From Anoplopoma fimbria (lineage: Eukaryota > Chordata > Actinopteri > Perciformes > Anoplopomatidae): 64,000 nucleotides of DNA. The stretch is taken from NCBI RefSeq assembly GCF_027596085.1, contig NC_072460.1, forward strand, positions 5,223,512-5,287,511. Reading direction: 5' to 3'. This document shows positions 37,801-55,038 of this stretch, one piece after another (position 1 is the stretch's first letter; the number at the start of each line of letters is the position of its first letter). The notes under the pieces are model-generated. The model saw only the letters and a program-made list of their open reading frames with translations. It did no database searches and was not told where the DNA came from. Made by a program: the position numbers and the translations under genes.

Positions 37801-39200
37801 ATTACGAATTCTGGTCAATTTGTGAAATCGACGTTCTCTCCCCGGGAGCTTTTTCAGTCACTTTACTCTCTCAGCAGGGAATCAGCGCTTGAATCAACTT
37901 CAGTTCAGCTTAAATTGTAAAAGCATCGGGGTGATTTTCTCTACTGGGACGGCCATTTAAAGTACCGATGAAGCCATCAAGCAAGTTTTTTCCAAAACGC
38001 TCACTGTGCTGCTACTCTGTTCACACGAAAAAAAGGTTGAAATTTGATCAACATGTACAAATCACTTTCATGCACAAGTTTATATATTTTAAAACAGATG
38101 AAGCACACTGTATGCTTGAAATGTACGGTTTTGTTTTGTTGTTTTCTTAATGTGGTTTTCTATAACTGGCACAACCACACTGTATACGGCTGGTTATTGT
38201 CTCTATTAGATACTTTCCCACAGCTCAGTTCAGTCCGTACAACAGCTGCTCATGACCGTTTATTGAGTACCAGCTGTGTTCCAACGGTCCACTCTAAGAG
38301 ACAACTGTCTCTCTCACACACAAACACGTGCACAAATATATGTACACATGAGGCCCCATGACCAATCGTCATAATGACTCCAGTGGCACACTAGGAGACG
38401 ATAGAGGCACACATGGAGAACATCATTATACTCATTTCTCTGAGACAACACTTAAAAAGATTGCTCCATTTTGTAGACGTGTTGAAGATAGTTTCACGCT
38501 GCAGCACTATGACAGTCATCTTAGATTCCCACCAAAATTTACCAAGTACTATTAGCAGGGGGAGAAAATAAGTCCCAGGTATCGTAAGTAGAGCCGTACA
38601 ATGCAGTGGAAATTAGGCATAATGTAGGGGGCCACTGCAGAGAAAATAATATTATTTTTGGTAAGTCGAATGTACCATCAGAAGTCAAAACACCAACGAT
38701 CTACATACAGATTTTTTAGCAAAAATCTATTTTAATTCTGGTTCAACTTTATAATAGACAAATAACTTATTTGGAAAAGGCATCACTGATATTAAAATCT
38801 AGTTTTACAGGAGTGCCAAGACAGCATTGCTACCGCTCTGTAGGCGAAGGTTTAATAAATTGGTGACAACTATGTGCTGACAAAAATGACTTTCACTTTC
38901 ACAAGTCTAATGTTTAAAACTGTAGATATTTAAGTTAAGAAAGACAGCTTAATCAAACACATCTGCAGAGTAGGGACTCCTTTACTCTTTAAACTTTGCA
39001 TGCACTCAGAAATCTCTCAAGGTGCAGAGACTTCAGCAAAATTGAAAATATGTTACCCAGAGCACAAACTCCAGCTATCACACACACACACACTTATCTA
39101 TAGTAACTAGAATCACCACCTGGCAGCTGTATGCCTCCGACCAAACACGTTGCAGTTTAAATACGTTTATCTTACTAGACATTTATGTGAAATTGTCATC
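34881..39200. other. Intergenic, no gene recognised
   Basis: 35270-36060 contains many gctaac/gttagc words, probably worn transposon remnants. 36500-36740 is rich in short CA runs. No exon recognised. Confidence 0.5.
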
Positions 39201-39204
39201 ATTA

Positions 39205-39400
39205 GCAAATACATTTGTGAGGTCACAGTTGCTAAAGGCGTTGCCGAGAATTCACAAGAGTGGGACACACCTGAGCTCACACTGACTTTGACCAACAAAT
39301 TCTTAAAAGTTCATTCTTGAGTCCCGTTAGACGTTTTTACCAAATTTGATGAAATTCTTCTCCAGGTGTTGCTGAGATATGAAGCTCTAGCATAAGTTCA
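39205..39400. repeat. Dispersed repeat family F fragment
   Basis: Holds catttgtgaggtcacagttg, the gactttgaccaacaaattct segment, ttcattcttgagtcccgtta and ccaaatttgatgaaattctt, an order common in teleost genomes (recognised from memory). Worn, non-coding. Confidence 0.6.
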
Positions 39401-42400
39401 AGAGACAATACTCTCGTATGCTTAGTCTTGTAGTTTATTTCTGTCACTCTCTCCTCACGCATGCTCACTCATGATTTCCTAGCTGTCATTGTTCGGGGCT
39501 GTCAATCATGATATCAGTTGTTTAGATCAGCTGGTCTCAATCCAATAGCACAGCGACACAATTACATCGTTAGCCTATCATCTTGCTGCTGTCTCTTTTT
39601 AAATATGACTGTCTCTCTACCTTCAGTACGTTCATGCTGCTGCTACGCGCCCCTCCACCTCATTCATCAGCTTCATCAACTCATCATTCTATCAGCCTCA
39701 TCAGCCACCACCACCACCACCAGTGTCTGGACTCCACGGGGGGATTTATCTTGTTGCTGCTCAGGGCCGACACCCCTCGATAACAATTCTCCCCGTAGAG
39801 TCCAAGCGCCAAAGACTCTGTCAAGACTTTATCATCACATATCATCTGTCAATAATAAACGATTATCTTTTCCTCATTTGAATTGTCTCTCCTGATTGAA
39901 ATCGCCTTCACAAGAATGGAGCAGACAGATACATGCCTCTTGTCAACATGTAAAAACAGGTCAGAGGTGATCAGACATAAAAAGGGAAGCAAATATGAGA
40001 GACAGCCTGGAAAGAGGAAGATGATTATGAATAAAATTAGGCTGACATCATGACAGGAGAGAAGAACAGAGAAGATAAGAATGTTCTGGTTCATTGTCTT
40101 ACTCAACATTTCAGTTTCGTGCTTTGATTGGGCCAGATTGGTTTTTTTTTTCCATGACTAAGTTTTTGTTTGTGGCAGAAGCAGACGCACAAAACTAAGA
40201 GGAATCATAATTCCACAGTATTTAAGTTCTGATTCAGACTATTCCAAAACAAAGGGCTGCCTGTGGAAAAAAAGCATAATGAATAGAGAAGGTAAGAGGG
40301 CAGATAGGTTCAGTAAACACTGAGCTAGTATTTAGGGGCTTTTAATGTGGAACGAAAGTGTACAAGTCATATGTTTGGCTGTAAAAGTCCCTCGGTAACA
40401 TCAGCTCCATTGATATGTCCAGGTTGGCCTCCAGCCTTTAAAAAAGTGACTGACACAGTCCTTCTACAACACAGCTGACCGTTTGGATGTGTCGCATCTA
40501 CCAATTCAACCATTTATTGGTTTCCAGTCCTTTCGATATGATTCCTTTTGACTCTGTTAGTCTTGAAACTTACACAACTAAACTAAACTCAGAACAATAA
40601 GTCAAACCTAAATGCAGACACCATGTTCACTCTGAAGGAGCACAAAAAGTTTCAGCAGTAAATTTGAATACCAAAAGGAAAAAGGAGTGGTTTTGTTTGC
40701 TCTTTGATACAATTCACTATTTCCAGTCACAATTTTTTTTAAATGAAAAAAAGCAATGTCAGCTTCTGTGTCAGTCAACTGGCAACATCTAATATTTCAT
40801 TTCTTCTCTACTTCCCACATTTACAAATGAATTAGGGGTTCTAAATTAGAATTCACACATTGCTGTTTATTGTCACTCAACCACTTTGCCAAAAAGCCTT
40901 AAAGTAATTTGTTTTTATATAATAGGTGAAATACAGAATCGTAATTTGAATTCTGTTCCATTGTTAATCTCTTCAGAAGTGACAGGGGACCTAAAGAGTT
41001 GGAAATAACAGCAGGGTGGGAAACTTCCTATATAGTTTGTGATGTTAGTCAGTCAGAGACGGGGGTTTTTCATTCAGTCAGAGGTTAGGTAAACATTAAG
41101 CCTCTGGAACTCTCCCTCTCCCTCGCACACTTGCCAGTCACAATTTTTAGTGCGTTTGGCAGCCTTGATAGAACGGGTAAACTCCATGTTTCCGCTGATT
41201 GCTGCTGTGGAGCTGCTGGCCAGAGATTTTGTTTTGGCTGCAGATGGACGGTGTGAATTCCTTTCCAAACATGAAAAAAATCCTTCACACTGCTTTCAGT
41301 CTTTGCAATGACGTATATTCAAATCAAATTTTCCATGCTTCTACTTTGCTATTTTCCCCTCTTCTAATGTACTGTCCTGTCAAGAGAGAACAGATATTTT
41401 GACTCATTTTTCCACCCTGGCTACTGCAAGAAAGAGAATTCACATGAGAGCAAAGGAGGCTAGGTGTCTGCACGTGCTACTGTTGTTGCTTCAAAGTCCA
41501 ACAGATCTGTTCCCAGATTGCTTGGCTGAGGCTGAGGTCTCGTGTGAAAGTCCTCGTGAGTCCAAGCGCAATGACTGAGTCATACAAATGTCAGGACAAA
41601 TTAGTAAGACTTACAAGAGAGAACATGTTGAAGAAAAATTCATGTTGTTTAAGACTGGAAAGACAACGAGGAACACACACTGTCAAGTCATTTATGGGTT
41701 CTCTGCCCAAAATGTTGAGAGTCATCGTAATTTGGAAGGGGTCATATTAAGTTCCATGAGATTAATGCTCCTCGTTTACCCTGTTTCTCATTCTCACATT
41801 GATGAACTTCCTGACTCATGGAAAAAAATTGTCAACCTGGGTATTATTCCCATAAATGGGGCCATTCTGATTATGGCTCATGCTAAATCTGAACTCACCA
41901 TCTCTGTTGTAGAGAAATGTAAAATGCGGAAAAAATAAAGTATATTGGGGAAAGTGGCACAAGTCTCTCACAAGGCCTCGCAAGTAAACTTCTATTTCAC
42001 ATAACTCATTTCAATGGCTTGTCTCTGAGATGACACAGAAATGAGCCCTTGGATTAGCTGTTGTAGCTAACTGCGGAAGACTGTACTTTGATTTACAGTG
42101 TGTTCATTCTCGAAAAATGGTAGCATACAAGAAATAATTGTTTATGTTATTGGGTAATTATTTTGATTTAACTTTTTTTATTGGACTTTGTGTTCCCCTG
42201 TGTTGTTTTCCAAACTGCCACAATTATAGAATAAGAATAAGACCCAGGTTGAGGAATTGTGGAACTTTTCTAAAATAGTAGATCTTGTACTTAACTGCCT
42301 CATTTCCTCAGCCAATGACTGATGACTGAAATAGGAAACATCTGAGGGGTAAGTAATAATTTTTCGTCCGTGCACACATCCTCGTTGCTGCTGAGTGTCT

Positions 42401-42493
42401 CTTAGGCCTTCAAACACCACTTTATAAGCAAGATGAATTATTGACAATGTCTCTTTGCACTTATCCCTCCTGAAAGAGTCTTAATGTGGTTCC

Positions 42494-42498
<5 letters not shown>
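39401..42498. other. Intergenic, no gene recognised
   Basis: An open frame of 116 codons at 41588-41938 has no recognisable domain and no splice context, so it is not called. Nothing else is supported. Confidence 0.5.

Positions 42499-42528
<30 letters not shown>
42499..42528. repeat. (TG)15 microsatellite
   Basis: Thirty bases of gt. Confidence 0.97.
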
Positions 42529-42531
<3 letters not shown>

Positions 42532-45500
42532 AAAAAATGTGTGTTGTAGTTCAAAAGCAGCTCTGCACCAACGTCAGGGTTGCAAAACTTCCACAGTCTG
42601 CCTCATTTAGAGTCAGCTCACACTCACGCAGCTTAACATAACATAACACTCTGAATCACAACACCCAATCACGCTTTCCCGCTCATCCTCCCGTACCGGT
42701 CTTCTCTTGTGGGGCCACATGACTCATCATCATCATCATCATAAGTCTGCTGGTTGGACAGTCAGTGTAATAATCATGAGGAATTCCCAGCTTGCACAAT
42801 GTAGGCATCCTATAATGCTATTACAAGCAAGAGGGATTTACCCAATAATCATTTTAAACACCTTTATCTTTATTTCCTGTGATATGATTATAGTATCACT
42901 ATTGGGACTTTTTTTTGTACCACTCATTACAGATTTACTATTATTACTCAGAATTAAAAGAGGTGAAATCAATAAAGCATCATTGTTTTCAAATGGTTTC
43001 CCATGCTCGGTCGGCCGTCGACCTGTTGAGAGCCAGTCCCAATATGCTGACAAGGAGGGAAATTCTCACTTTCAATGTATTTATTGAAATTATTATTTTT
43101 CATGCAGAAAGCATCGGCACAGAAAGTGCTGCAGCCCCTCCTAAAACCAACAACCACCAAATGATAAAGTTTAAACTTAGTGTTGAAACTGTAGTGTTCC
43201 CCTTTTTCTTCCTGGGATACAGGACTGGAGCACTACAGCCCTGACAACCACTGCTGTAATGTTTGACTGAATTAGTACAACCCAAACTTGGCTCGCTCCC
43301 CCCATCTAAACTTCAAGTATACCATACGTGTATCCCACAACAGATCTATGCAGACGTCTGTACCGGTTCTGCATGTCTCAGCTACTTTTCATGGGCCAAA
43401 CCGCCCGCGGAAATTTTTATTTTGGCTTCGAGTCTACTAAGCAAACTGTTTCCCCCCACTGTGTCTCTAGCTGCAGAGCAACAACGAAGTGTAGGCGATG
43501 TAGTCCCCAGTGTGTGTAGCTCTGTTAGCTGTTAGCGGCGGGAATGCACTAAGCTGCATGTGTACTGGTAGTAACATTAGCTGTAAGCTGTTAGCCAAAC
43601 ACACCTTCCAAAAAACAAAGTGAGAAAACAGATTTTTTAAACAGTTTTTTTTTTTTTTTTCCTTCACTTTAGCTCCTGAACATTGGCCATGCACTCAGCC
43701 GTGTGACCGCTTGTGGCCACAATCGTTAACAATAGTGTGTGAGAAGTTAGCGGTCAACAACCAATCAAAGGCAGAACCAAACAGGCATTAAAAAAGGAGT
43801 TTTGAGAAAGAGTTCCTTGAGGGTGCAGCCACAAATGTGCACCTAAAATAGTATGCAGTTTATTATGCAGCAGAATGCAAGATTAGCTGTGGACAGACAG
43901 AGAGGTGCACACTCACAAACTCGCACACAAACACAACCAATCCCATTATCTCCTGGATAAAAAGTTCTTCATTTCACTGCGCCACAGACTTAGAACAACA
44001 ATCAAACCTATCATTATGTTAACTGTAAATGCTGCGGACGAGTTTTGACATTTCAAAATAAAACAGCGGAATTCTTTGCATTTTTGCAACTGTGTTCACT
44101 GTCACATTTTAAAAGCCTGGAGTAAGATTTAGGGTATTTGCAGTTTGATCCTGTCTGAGTCCTGCTGGATCAAAGATGAAAGCTGCACCGCGTCCAAATC
44201 TATAGAGAGGAGCGTAAACAAAACAGAGCTGGCTGTGTGTTTAGGCAGCGAGCGGCGTTCCAGAGGAGCAGATAGGGACAAAGAGAGGAAGATAGAAATA
44301 TGGATGACGGGAGATAAGGGAAGCAACGCAGTGCACTGCAACAACACGTTAAGCTAACACAGACAACCCAGTTTTGTTTTCCCACGGGACGCACAGTTGG
44401 TCCCAGTGACACACACACACACACACACACACTCACAAACATAGTCAAAAACACAGATCCCATCTGCCCCGGCGCCCTAATCAGCTTATCACTCCGTGCA
44501 TCAAGGCCGTTCAGAAGGACTATATCAAGCTTTGACATACATTAGTGGTACTGCTGGGATCAAGCAGTATACTCTTCCTAACCGAGCATCGCCCCGCGTC
44601 ACACACGGACATCACACTGGAGCTGGCAACCCACAAAATCGGGCTTAAGTATGCATGCATGCAAAAGGAACAGGTTTTCATCCCAAAACGATTGGAATCA
44701 TCCTCTGCATGTAAGTCCCATTAAGAAGCATTAAACATGCACACTTGGAGGACTTACAACATACACAAACAAGCATGAGACACGCAATGGAGCATGAAGG
44801 GGCAAATACAAACTGTGTGTGTATTCTGACAGGATGCCAAAGCCCAGCTGATCTCGCAGTAAATATGGACATATGGTCAGCCTCTGTGGGGAGAGAGGGA
44901 GATGGAGAGAGAGAGAGAGAGTATGAGGATGACACAGAGATGGTTCCTGGCACGTTTCCCTCCTCCGTCTACAGGGAGACATCTTATCCTCTCAGGACAT
45001 GTGTTCCTCTCCCAAAGCTGAAGCATTTAGCCTTTTTTTTGACTCTTCACATCATGGGTCAGAGGTGTTATGTAACTATGAGACGGTTTCTGGGATGAAA
45101 ACAAGGGAATTGTCGTGCTAGGCTACCTAGTTAGTTACGTAATCTCCGCAGAGCGGTTCCGAAGAAGCGATGTGAAATTGTTTAAATCACGTAGCAAGAA
45201 AAAAACCAAAAAAAAAACAGTGACAGCTTGGAACTAAATCTGGCAGCTACTGTCAATCTGTGACCTCTGGCTCTCGTTCACATAGAAGTTAACAAATAAA
45301 GATTTTGAATTGTTATGTGTCCTACTTAGGAAAGATGAGTTCACTTATAGGTTTCCCAACCAGACATGTCAATATACATCAATACATATTGATTGGTCAT
45401 TGATCATTTCCAGCAATATAAGATAACGTCTATGTTTGATTGTATATAGTTAACAAAAAATATATTAGCTCATCGTTACTGCATCGTTACTTTCATTAAA

Positions 45501-47640
45501 ACCTTTTCAAGTGAAACAAGAAAATTGAAATTTGAAATTGACAACTATGACAAAATGCATCTAAAAATGCATTTAAAAATGTATTACAGGTTGGTTTTTT
45601 TTAACCAACCGGCATTTTTATGTAGAACCACACATTGTATTCTCCCGATTCATAAAACAGACAAAAAAAACTCCAAAAAATATATCTTATTCAAAAATAT
45701 ATTGAGCTGCTGGACCCGTTGCACTAATGGCAACGCAACGTGTCTGGCAGTGCTGTTAGCCAACAGCTGGGACAAACCACGAAAACAGGCAGTCATTCTA
45801 CATGTATACTAAAGGAAGTTATCTAACTCCTTTATAATGTCATCTGAACCCTTAGCTGAGGCAGCTTCTGAATGCTCATTGGAGCACAGTTATTTGTGAT
45901 AATGCGTGCTGCTTGCATGATAAAAGTAGTACACTAAATTATCTTTAGTTCTTGCTGACCAAAACTAGACCGAAATGTACAATTATTAACAAAAACATTG
46001 ACGAAAAAGCATTTCCCAAAACAACTGCCAGTGCTTTATAACTGCCAAATATTTTCTGACTGTCCCAGAGGGAAAACTACCTCCTGGTTTAATTTCAACT
46101 TTTCCTGCAACCAGTGCCATGCTGCTGGACTCATTAGAGCCCCAGAGACGCACAGCTTCTCCAACACTGACGTTATTTGCTCCTCTAATAGAAGCCGACA
46201 CATTACTTCCCTCGATATCTCTCTCTCCCCATCTCGACATCCTTCGACCAACTTCCTCTATCATCCTCTTACATTTCCGAGCCTTTAAACTGCAAAAATT
46301 TTTTTAGATCTTCTCTCTCCCCTCAGTGTTGCTGGCTGTTATGATCACAGTTGCCTGGGACATCAAGTGGGCGGCTGTCATGATGCCCAGCCCTCCGGGG
46401 CTCCAGGCAGAAATACTTCATCATTTGCAACAGCTTGCTCCACTCCACCACACACACTCCTCCAACCTCCAGCCACCCATCCTCAAAACCAGGGACTTGT
46501 GAGAGCAGTAAAGCAAGGCCACGTGCAATGATGTCATGATGCGAAAGGGGCGCTGCGATGGCTGACAGGCGAGGAGGCCACTGCGGAGCGGTCGCACGCC
46601 AGAAGGAGGAGCGGGCCACAGACCAGCTGTCTGAAAGAGGGGAAACCACCAAATATCAGAAGTGGCATTTGATCCTTAGTGCTAGTCAGCACCGGGGACA
46701 GCAGACAGACAGAGAAAAGTTCAAGTTACAAACTGGGTGTTTACCAGGCTCACAAAATATGCCATCAAGTTGCATCATGGGAAAATGTAAGATCCAATTT
46801 TTCTTGGATATACGAAAAACCCGAAAGTTAAAGGAAAAACGCTGTAGTTTAAAGAATACGCCAGTGAAAGACTGTAAGCATCAAATACTCCCCAAGAACC
46901 TGCAGCATGACTTACTTCTTCGCTGTTAAACTTAGTTACCTTCCAAACCTGTAACATTGTATACGATATATGATTCTAACATACATTTTTAGCGGAGTGT
47001 TCCTTTAATCCTCTTTTACATTTTCATGGTTTCACCTAAACTTACAGTTCAATGAATGCAAACACTTTCAGTGCGGCCAAATAAACTCTTTCAAACCCAT
47101 TTATTTTCCCCTCCAACAGCCTTTTTAATTGAGCAGTTGCTTTCTTTAACAAGGGTGCAGACCTCTGAAACAGGGCGCGGTGCTGGGGGAGAACTTCGGT
47201 GGGGGGTCATCACAACAGGCTTCTAGACTGTCATATAAAAACTTCATGGGAGCGACTTAATAAGAGGCTACAAAGTCCAAAAGCAGAGTTTGAACACGTG
47301 TTAAGGTTCATTTCTCTCTTCTCTCACAAGAACAGGATCGAAATGAACAGAAACCCGTCCGGAGGAGATCAGTGAAAGTGCTGCTTGTCTGTTATTGATG
47401 CTGAAGTGAAGGGGGTAAACACCCGCCTCTGCTGAACTGGACCCTGCATCAGATTTTCAGATTATACGCCAAGCATTTGGCATCAGCAGCGATTCATAAA
47501 CTCCCAAAACACAGAAGAAAATCAGAGGAGCGTCTGTCTGCAGCCTTATGGCGGAACCAGGTCGCCATGTTTCAGTCAACTTGAAAGACCAGAAAAATTA
47601 AGAAAAAAACAGCGAACAAGTACGTACTTTGACATTTTTT
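42529..47640. other. Intergenic, no gene recognised
   Basis: Holds a CA run at 44409-44432 and a GA run at 44908-44921. No exon recognised. Its right end lies just past the most distal candidate poly(A) signal of fam110a. Confidence 0.5.
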
Positions 47641-47641
47641 T

Positions 47642-49238
47642 TTTATTATTATTAAATGTTTAGAATACACCACTGTAAAGCATTTTCTTTGATCTCTCAC
47701 GTGAAGACTCTTTGGGCATCCAGTGCCGGATTCAACAGCACACTTTGTTCACCGTCGCGTGTTCTCCAGCCCTCTGTACCCGCTCGTCATCTACCCGCGA
47801 TGGGTACAGGTATGGAGAGGAGAAACCTGGCTGGTGCTCATACTGAATGTGCTGAAACGTTAAAGGACGTAGATCCAGAGGGTGGAGAACCGGTACAGGG
47901 GAGACTGACCTCCTGTCTCCCTCCCACTGCGATAAACAGGAAGTTCAAATAAATACAAAACAGTCTCACTTTCTTTAGGTCACATGTCACACACTGTCAT
48001 TCAGCATGTGACAGGTGCCCGTTTCTGAGTGTGTGTTTAAATGGGATCCTACAAACGTACTGTTATTGCGTTAGACGTGATCAGATTGCACTTAAGAGCG
48101 AAGATTGAATTCTGTACACAAAGTTGTCCGATATTAAAAAATACATTAAGTTAAAACTTTCCAAATAAATATTGGTCCATATTCGTTAGTATGGCAAGTG
48201 CATCTTCCTGAGACACTTTCAGAACCGCCATAGATATTTTCTCTTTTTCTCTCTTCTATACTCTTTTTTTCGTCTGCCTTTTTTACCCGTCCTTTGATTT
48301 TCTCTCCATTTTTACTGGAGGCAAAATAACTTTTTCACACTGCACTTACTTCAAAAACCATCCACTTAAGAGCTCAGCCCTTATCTTATGACTTGCTCCA
48401 CTCATACGTGCAGAGACATACATCGTAAACAGATTTTTCAGGCACAGAACGCACACCTGGACAGCGTTGCAGCTGAGACACACACAGACTGCGTTATCTG
48501 CAGCTGCTCCCGTATTTACTGTAATAGACCCGAACGTACGTCTGTGCCGTGAAGTGATTATCCGCATGAGACTAAAGTGTGCGCTCCGTTGACTTAACCC
48601 TAAAATTAATGTGTACAAAATGTTTCACTCGCATGCTGACAGAAATTTCAATAATAACAGTCTTACAGCCAAAAGGTTGGTTTTTTTAAATACAAATGTG
48701 TTTATGGAAGCTTTTTTTTTTTTAATGTGAAGTTTCACAGTATCAACATGGTTCTCTTTCTCCAGCAGTTTGCAGCCAAGTTCCAGTGGCTTTGTGCTGC
48801 GGAGCTCCCTGGCACACACACACACACACACATGCTCACACACACGCACACGCACACACACACACACACACGCACACACACACACACACTAAGTACCTTA
48901 ACATGAGGAACCACAAACATAAATGTCCTCTGCCTTCATCCTCACCATCATCATTTATACCAGTCTATTATTGCTTTCGTATACCAGTATTGTTACATAA
49001 GATCAAGTGAAGGAAAAGGGAAATGTATCGTCCATTTAGTCCTGCAGGGAAGCAGTCCTGACTTGCAGCCCGGAAAACAATCACTGATGTGTAATCTCCA
49101 AAACAAGTGTGAGTGTTCACGGTAAAATGAAAAGAAACAACTACTGGATTATCCTCAAAAGTAAGGCAGCAGAAGATGTGCTCTCCCTTCTTCAGGCGTA
49201 TGTATTTGTACAAAAAGTCTTTTCAAGTCCTCGTTAGT
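47642..49238 (-). other. fam110a: fam110a candidate 3' UTR with distal poly(A) signal
   Basis: From the TAG at 49239 downwards. The first minus-strand AATAAA I find is at 47647-47642, followed by a U-rich run, which would give a 1.6 kb UTR. An ATTAAA at 48726-48721 is nearer but has only A-rich sequence after it. An imperfect CA array at 48812-48890 lies inside. The true end is unknown. Confidence 0.3.
48812..48890. repeat. Imperfect (CA)n microsatellite
   Basis: CA units broken by tg, gct and several cg dinucleotides. Confidence 0.95.
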
Positions 49239-50652
<1,414 letters not shown>

Positions 50653-50660
50653 GCTGGGAA

Positions 50661-50690
50661 GCTGGCGGAGGGAACGAAAACATTCTCAGT
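50661..50690 (-). promoter_or_regulatory. fam110a: 5' UTR splice acceptor of fam110a
   Basis: The minus strand reads TTTTCGTTCCCTCCGCCAG|C, 9 nt before the ATG. This implies at least one non-coding upstream exon, as in mammalian FAM110A. The matching donor was not settled. Confidence 0.55.
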
Positions 50691-51589
50691 CAGTCAAAAG
50701 GTTTGTCAAACAGAAAGATGTACAAAGAATTAAAGAGTGTTTACTGCGTTAAATTTAACAAAAAGTGGTTTATGTCAACCAGTTGACACCAGGAGATGTA
50801 AGTTAGACTAGAGACAACCGGGAGACAGAGGGAGAGAGTGGGTGAGAGTGGGGCTTTAATGGTCAATGAGCATCCTTTTAGAGCTCCCACATGTCCTCTC
50901 TAAGCTCAAGAAAATAGCCCTTTTGTACTCTCTCTTTTCTTCCCACTCTCCTCCCCCTCCTCCCTCCCTCCCACCCTTGCACCCAGAGCCCCCTTTAACT
51001 TCCTTACCGGTCGCTGTGCTGCTGCTCTCACTTCTTTCCGTTTTCTTCCTCCTTTTTCTTCCCTTTCGCCTCCTCTTGCTCTTTTATCCTACTTGTTGAA
51101 CGGGGTCGGTCGGGGTCAAATTCCACATCAGGCCCGGCCAGACCACCTCTGTTTAGCTCGGTGGTTGACCCAGAAATGGGTTGTGAGGCTGCAGATCGGG
51201 GTCACCGGTCAGCCACAGTGCAGCGGAGCTCTTTAATCCGAAATGCAGGTTCCGGTAGATCGGCCGGCAACGACACCGGCAGCAGGACAGCCGTTGAGTT
51301 CTCCTTCACGATCTCTGTCCAACTCGTACGTCAAGCCCGTCCGCCTGTCCAGCTGTGAGCCAACACACACAAAAAGCCGTCCGGCAGCTCAGCATGAGAG
51401 CCCCACAGTCCTGGAGAGGGTTAAAAAAAGAGATGGAAGTCCAAGTCAGATAATAGCAGAGCTCTCAGTTTTCTGCCTACTCTCATTAACAAAAGAGTCC
51501 ACACGCACTGATATACACACACACACACACTCTCACTCTCTCTCACACACACACACAAACACTGCTCTGGCTGACAGACGGGGGACTCT
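50691..51589 (-). other. fam110a: Likely 5' UTR exon(s) and intron of fam110a
   Basis: Lies between the promoter-like block and the acceptor. Raised CpG at about 51110-51420, and several weak GT donors, none decisive. A pyrimidine-rich plus-strand stretch at 50930-51090 is purine-rich in the transcript. Confidence 0.35.
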
Positions 51590-51770
51590 CTTCAACACTG
51601 AAGTGGAGCAGACGGGACAGGCTTTAAAACCGAGTCTGGCTCCTCCCACCCGGCCAATCACACGTCAGGCCGTGGTGCCTCAGCGGGGCGCGGGGGGTGG
51701 GGGGTGGGGCGAGGGCCGGGAGCTGCACTCGCATTGGTCCCCCTCGAAAGGGATTCTGACCAATTGGACC
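51590..51770 (-). promoter_or_regulatory. fam110a: Probable fam110a promoter (TATA-like box and CCAAT boxes)
   Basis: On the minus strand: TTTTAAA at 51629-51623, an inverted CCAAT (GATTGG) at about 51659-51654 and CCAAT at 51737-51733. At 51760-51767 ccaattgg carries a CCAAT on each strand. GC-rich GGGTGGGAGGAGCC lies between. This is the NF-Y spacing typical of cell-cycle gene promoters. The start site would be about 51.59 kb (inferred). Confidence 0.4.
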
Positions 51771-52648
<878 letters not shown>

Positions 52649-52725
52649 CCCCCTCCATCGCTCTCATCCCTGAACAGCAGCGGAGAGAAAGAGCAAAAGC
52701 GATCATGACAGCTTAGACTTGGACG

Positions 52726-52739
52726 TACACACACACACA

Positions 52740-52774
<35 letters not shown>
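52726..52774. repeat. (CA)n microsatellite
   Basis: Forty-nine bases of ca with one gac interruption. Confidence 0.97.
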
Positions 52775-52779
<5 letters not shown>

Positions 52780-53146
52780 TTGAAAAGCGACAGATATGCA
52801 CAAACAGTCACACAGTCAGCTTTCATCTCGACTGTGTGACAAACCAAAAGGGAGGGTTTTTAAAATAGCCTCGCTTAAATTACAAACACATTTGCATCAC
52901 AGAAAATAATGATTCGCAAACATTCAGAGCCTTTAAGCAAACCTCTGGGGAGAGCAGTCACAAGATGGAGCGTAAAAATTCTGTTATTGAAACACCGATG
53001 GCACCATGAAGAATGAGAAGAAAACGTAACGTCTCTCAGGCAAAGAAAGGAGGGATTGTTCAGTTAGTTTCAGTTACAGGATGAAAGAAACCCAAGAGAC
53101 GCGCTGAAGATGAAGGTGACGTCATCACAGTCTCCATGATCCTCAG

Positions 53147-55004
<1,858 letters not shown>

Positions 55005-55036
<32 letters not shown>
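55005..55036. repeat. (TG)16 microsatellite
   Basis: Thirty-two bases of tg followed by a GA run. Confidence 0.97.

Positions 55037-55038
<2 letters not shown>

Noticed and set aside
41588..41938. 116-codon frame on the plus strand
   Set aside because: No recognisable domain. The composition is like the surrounding AT-rich DNA.
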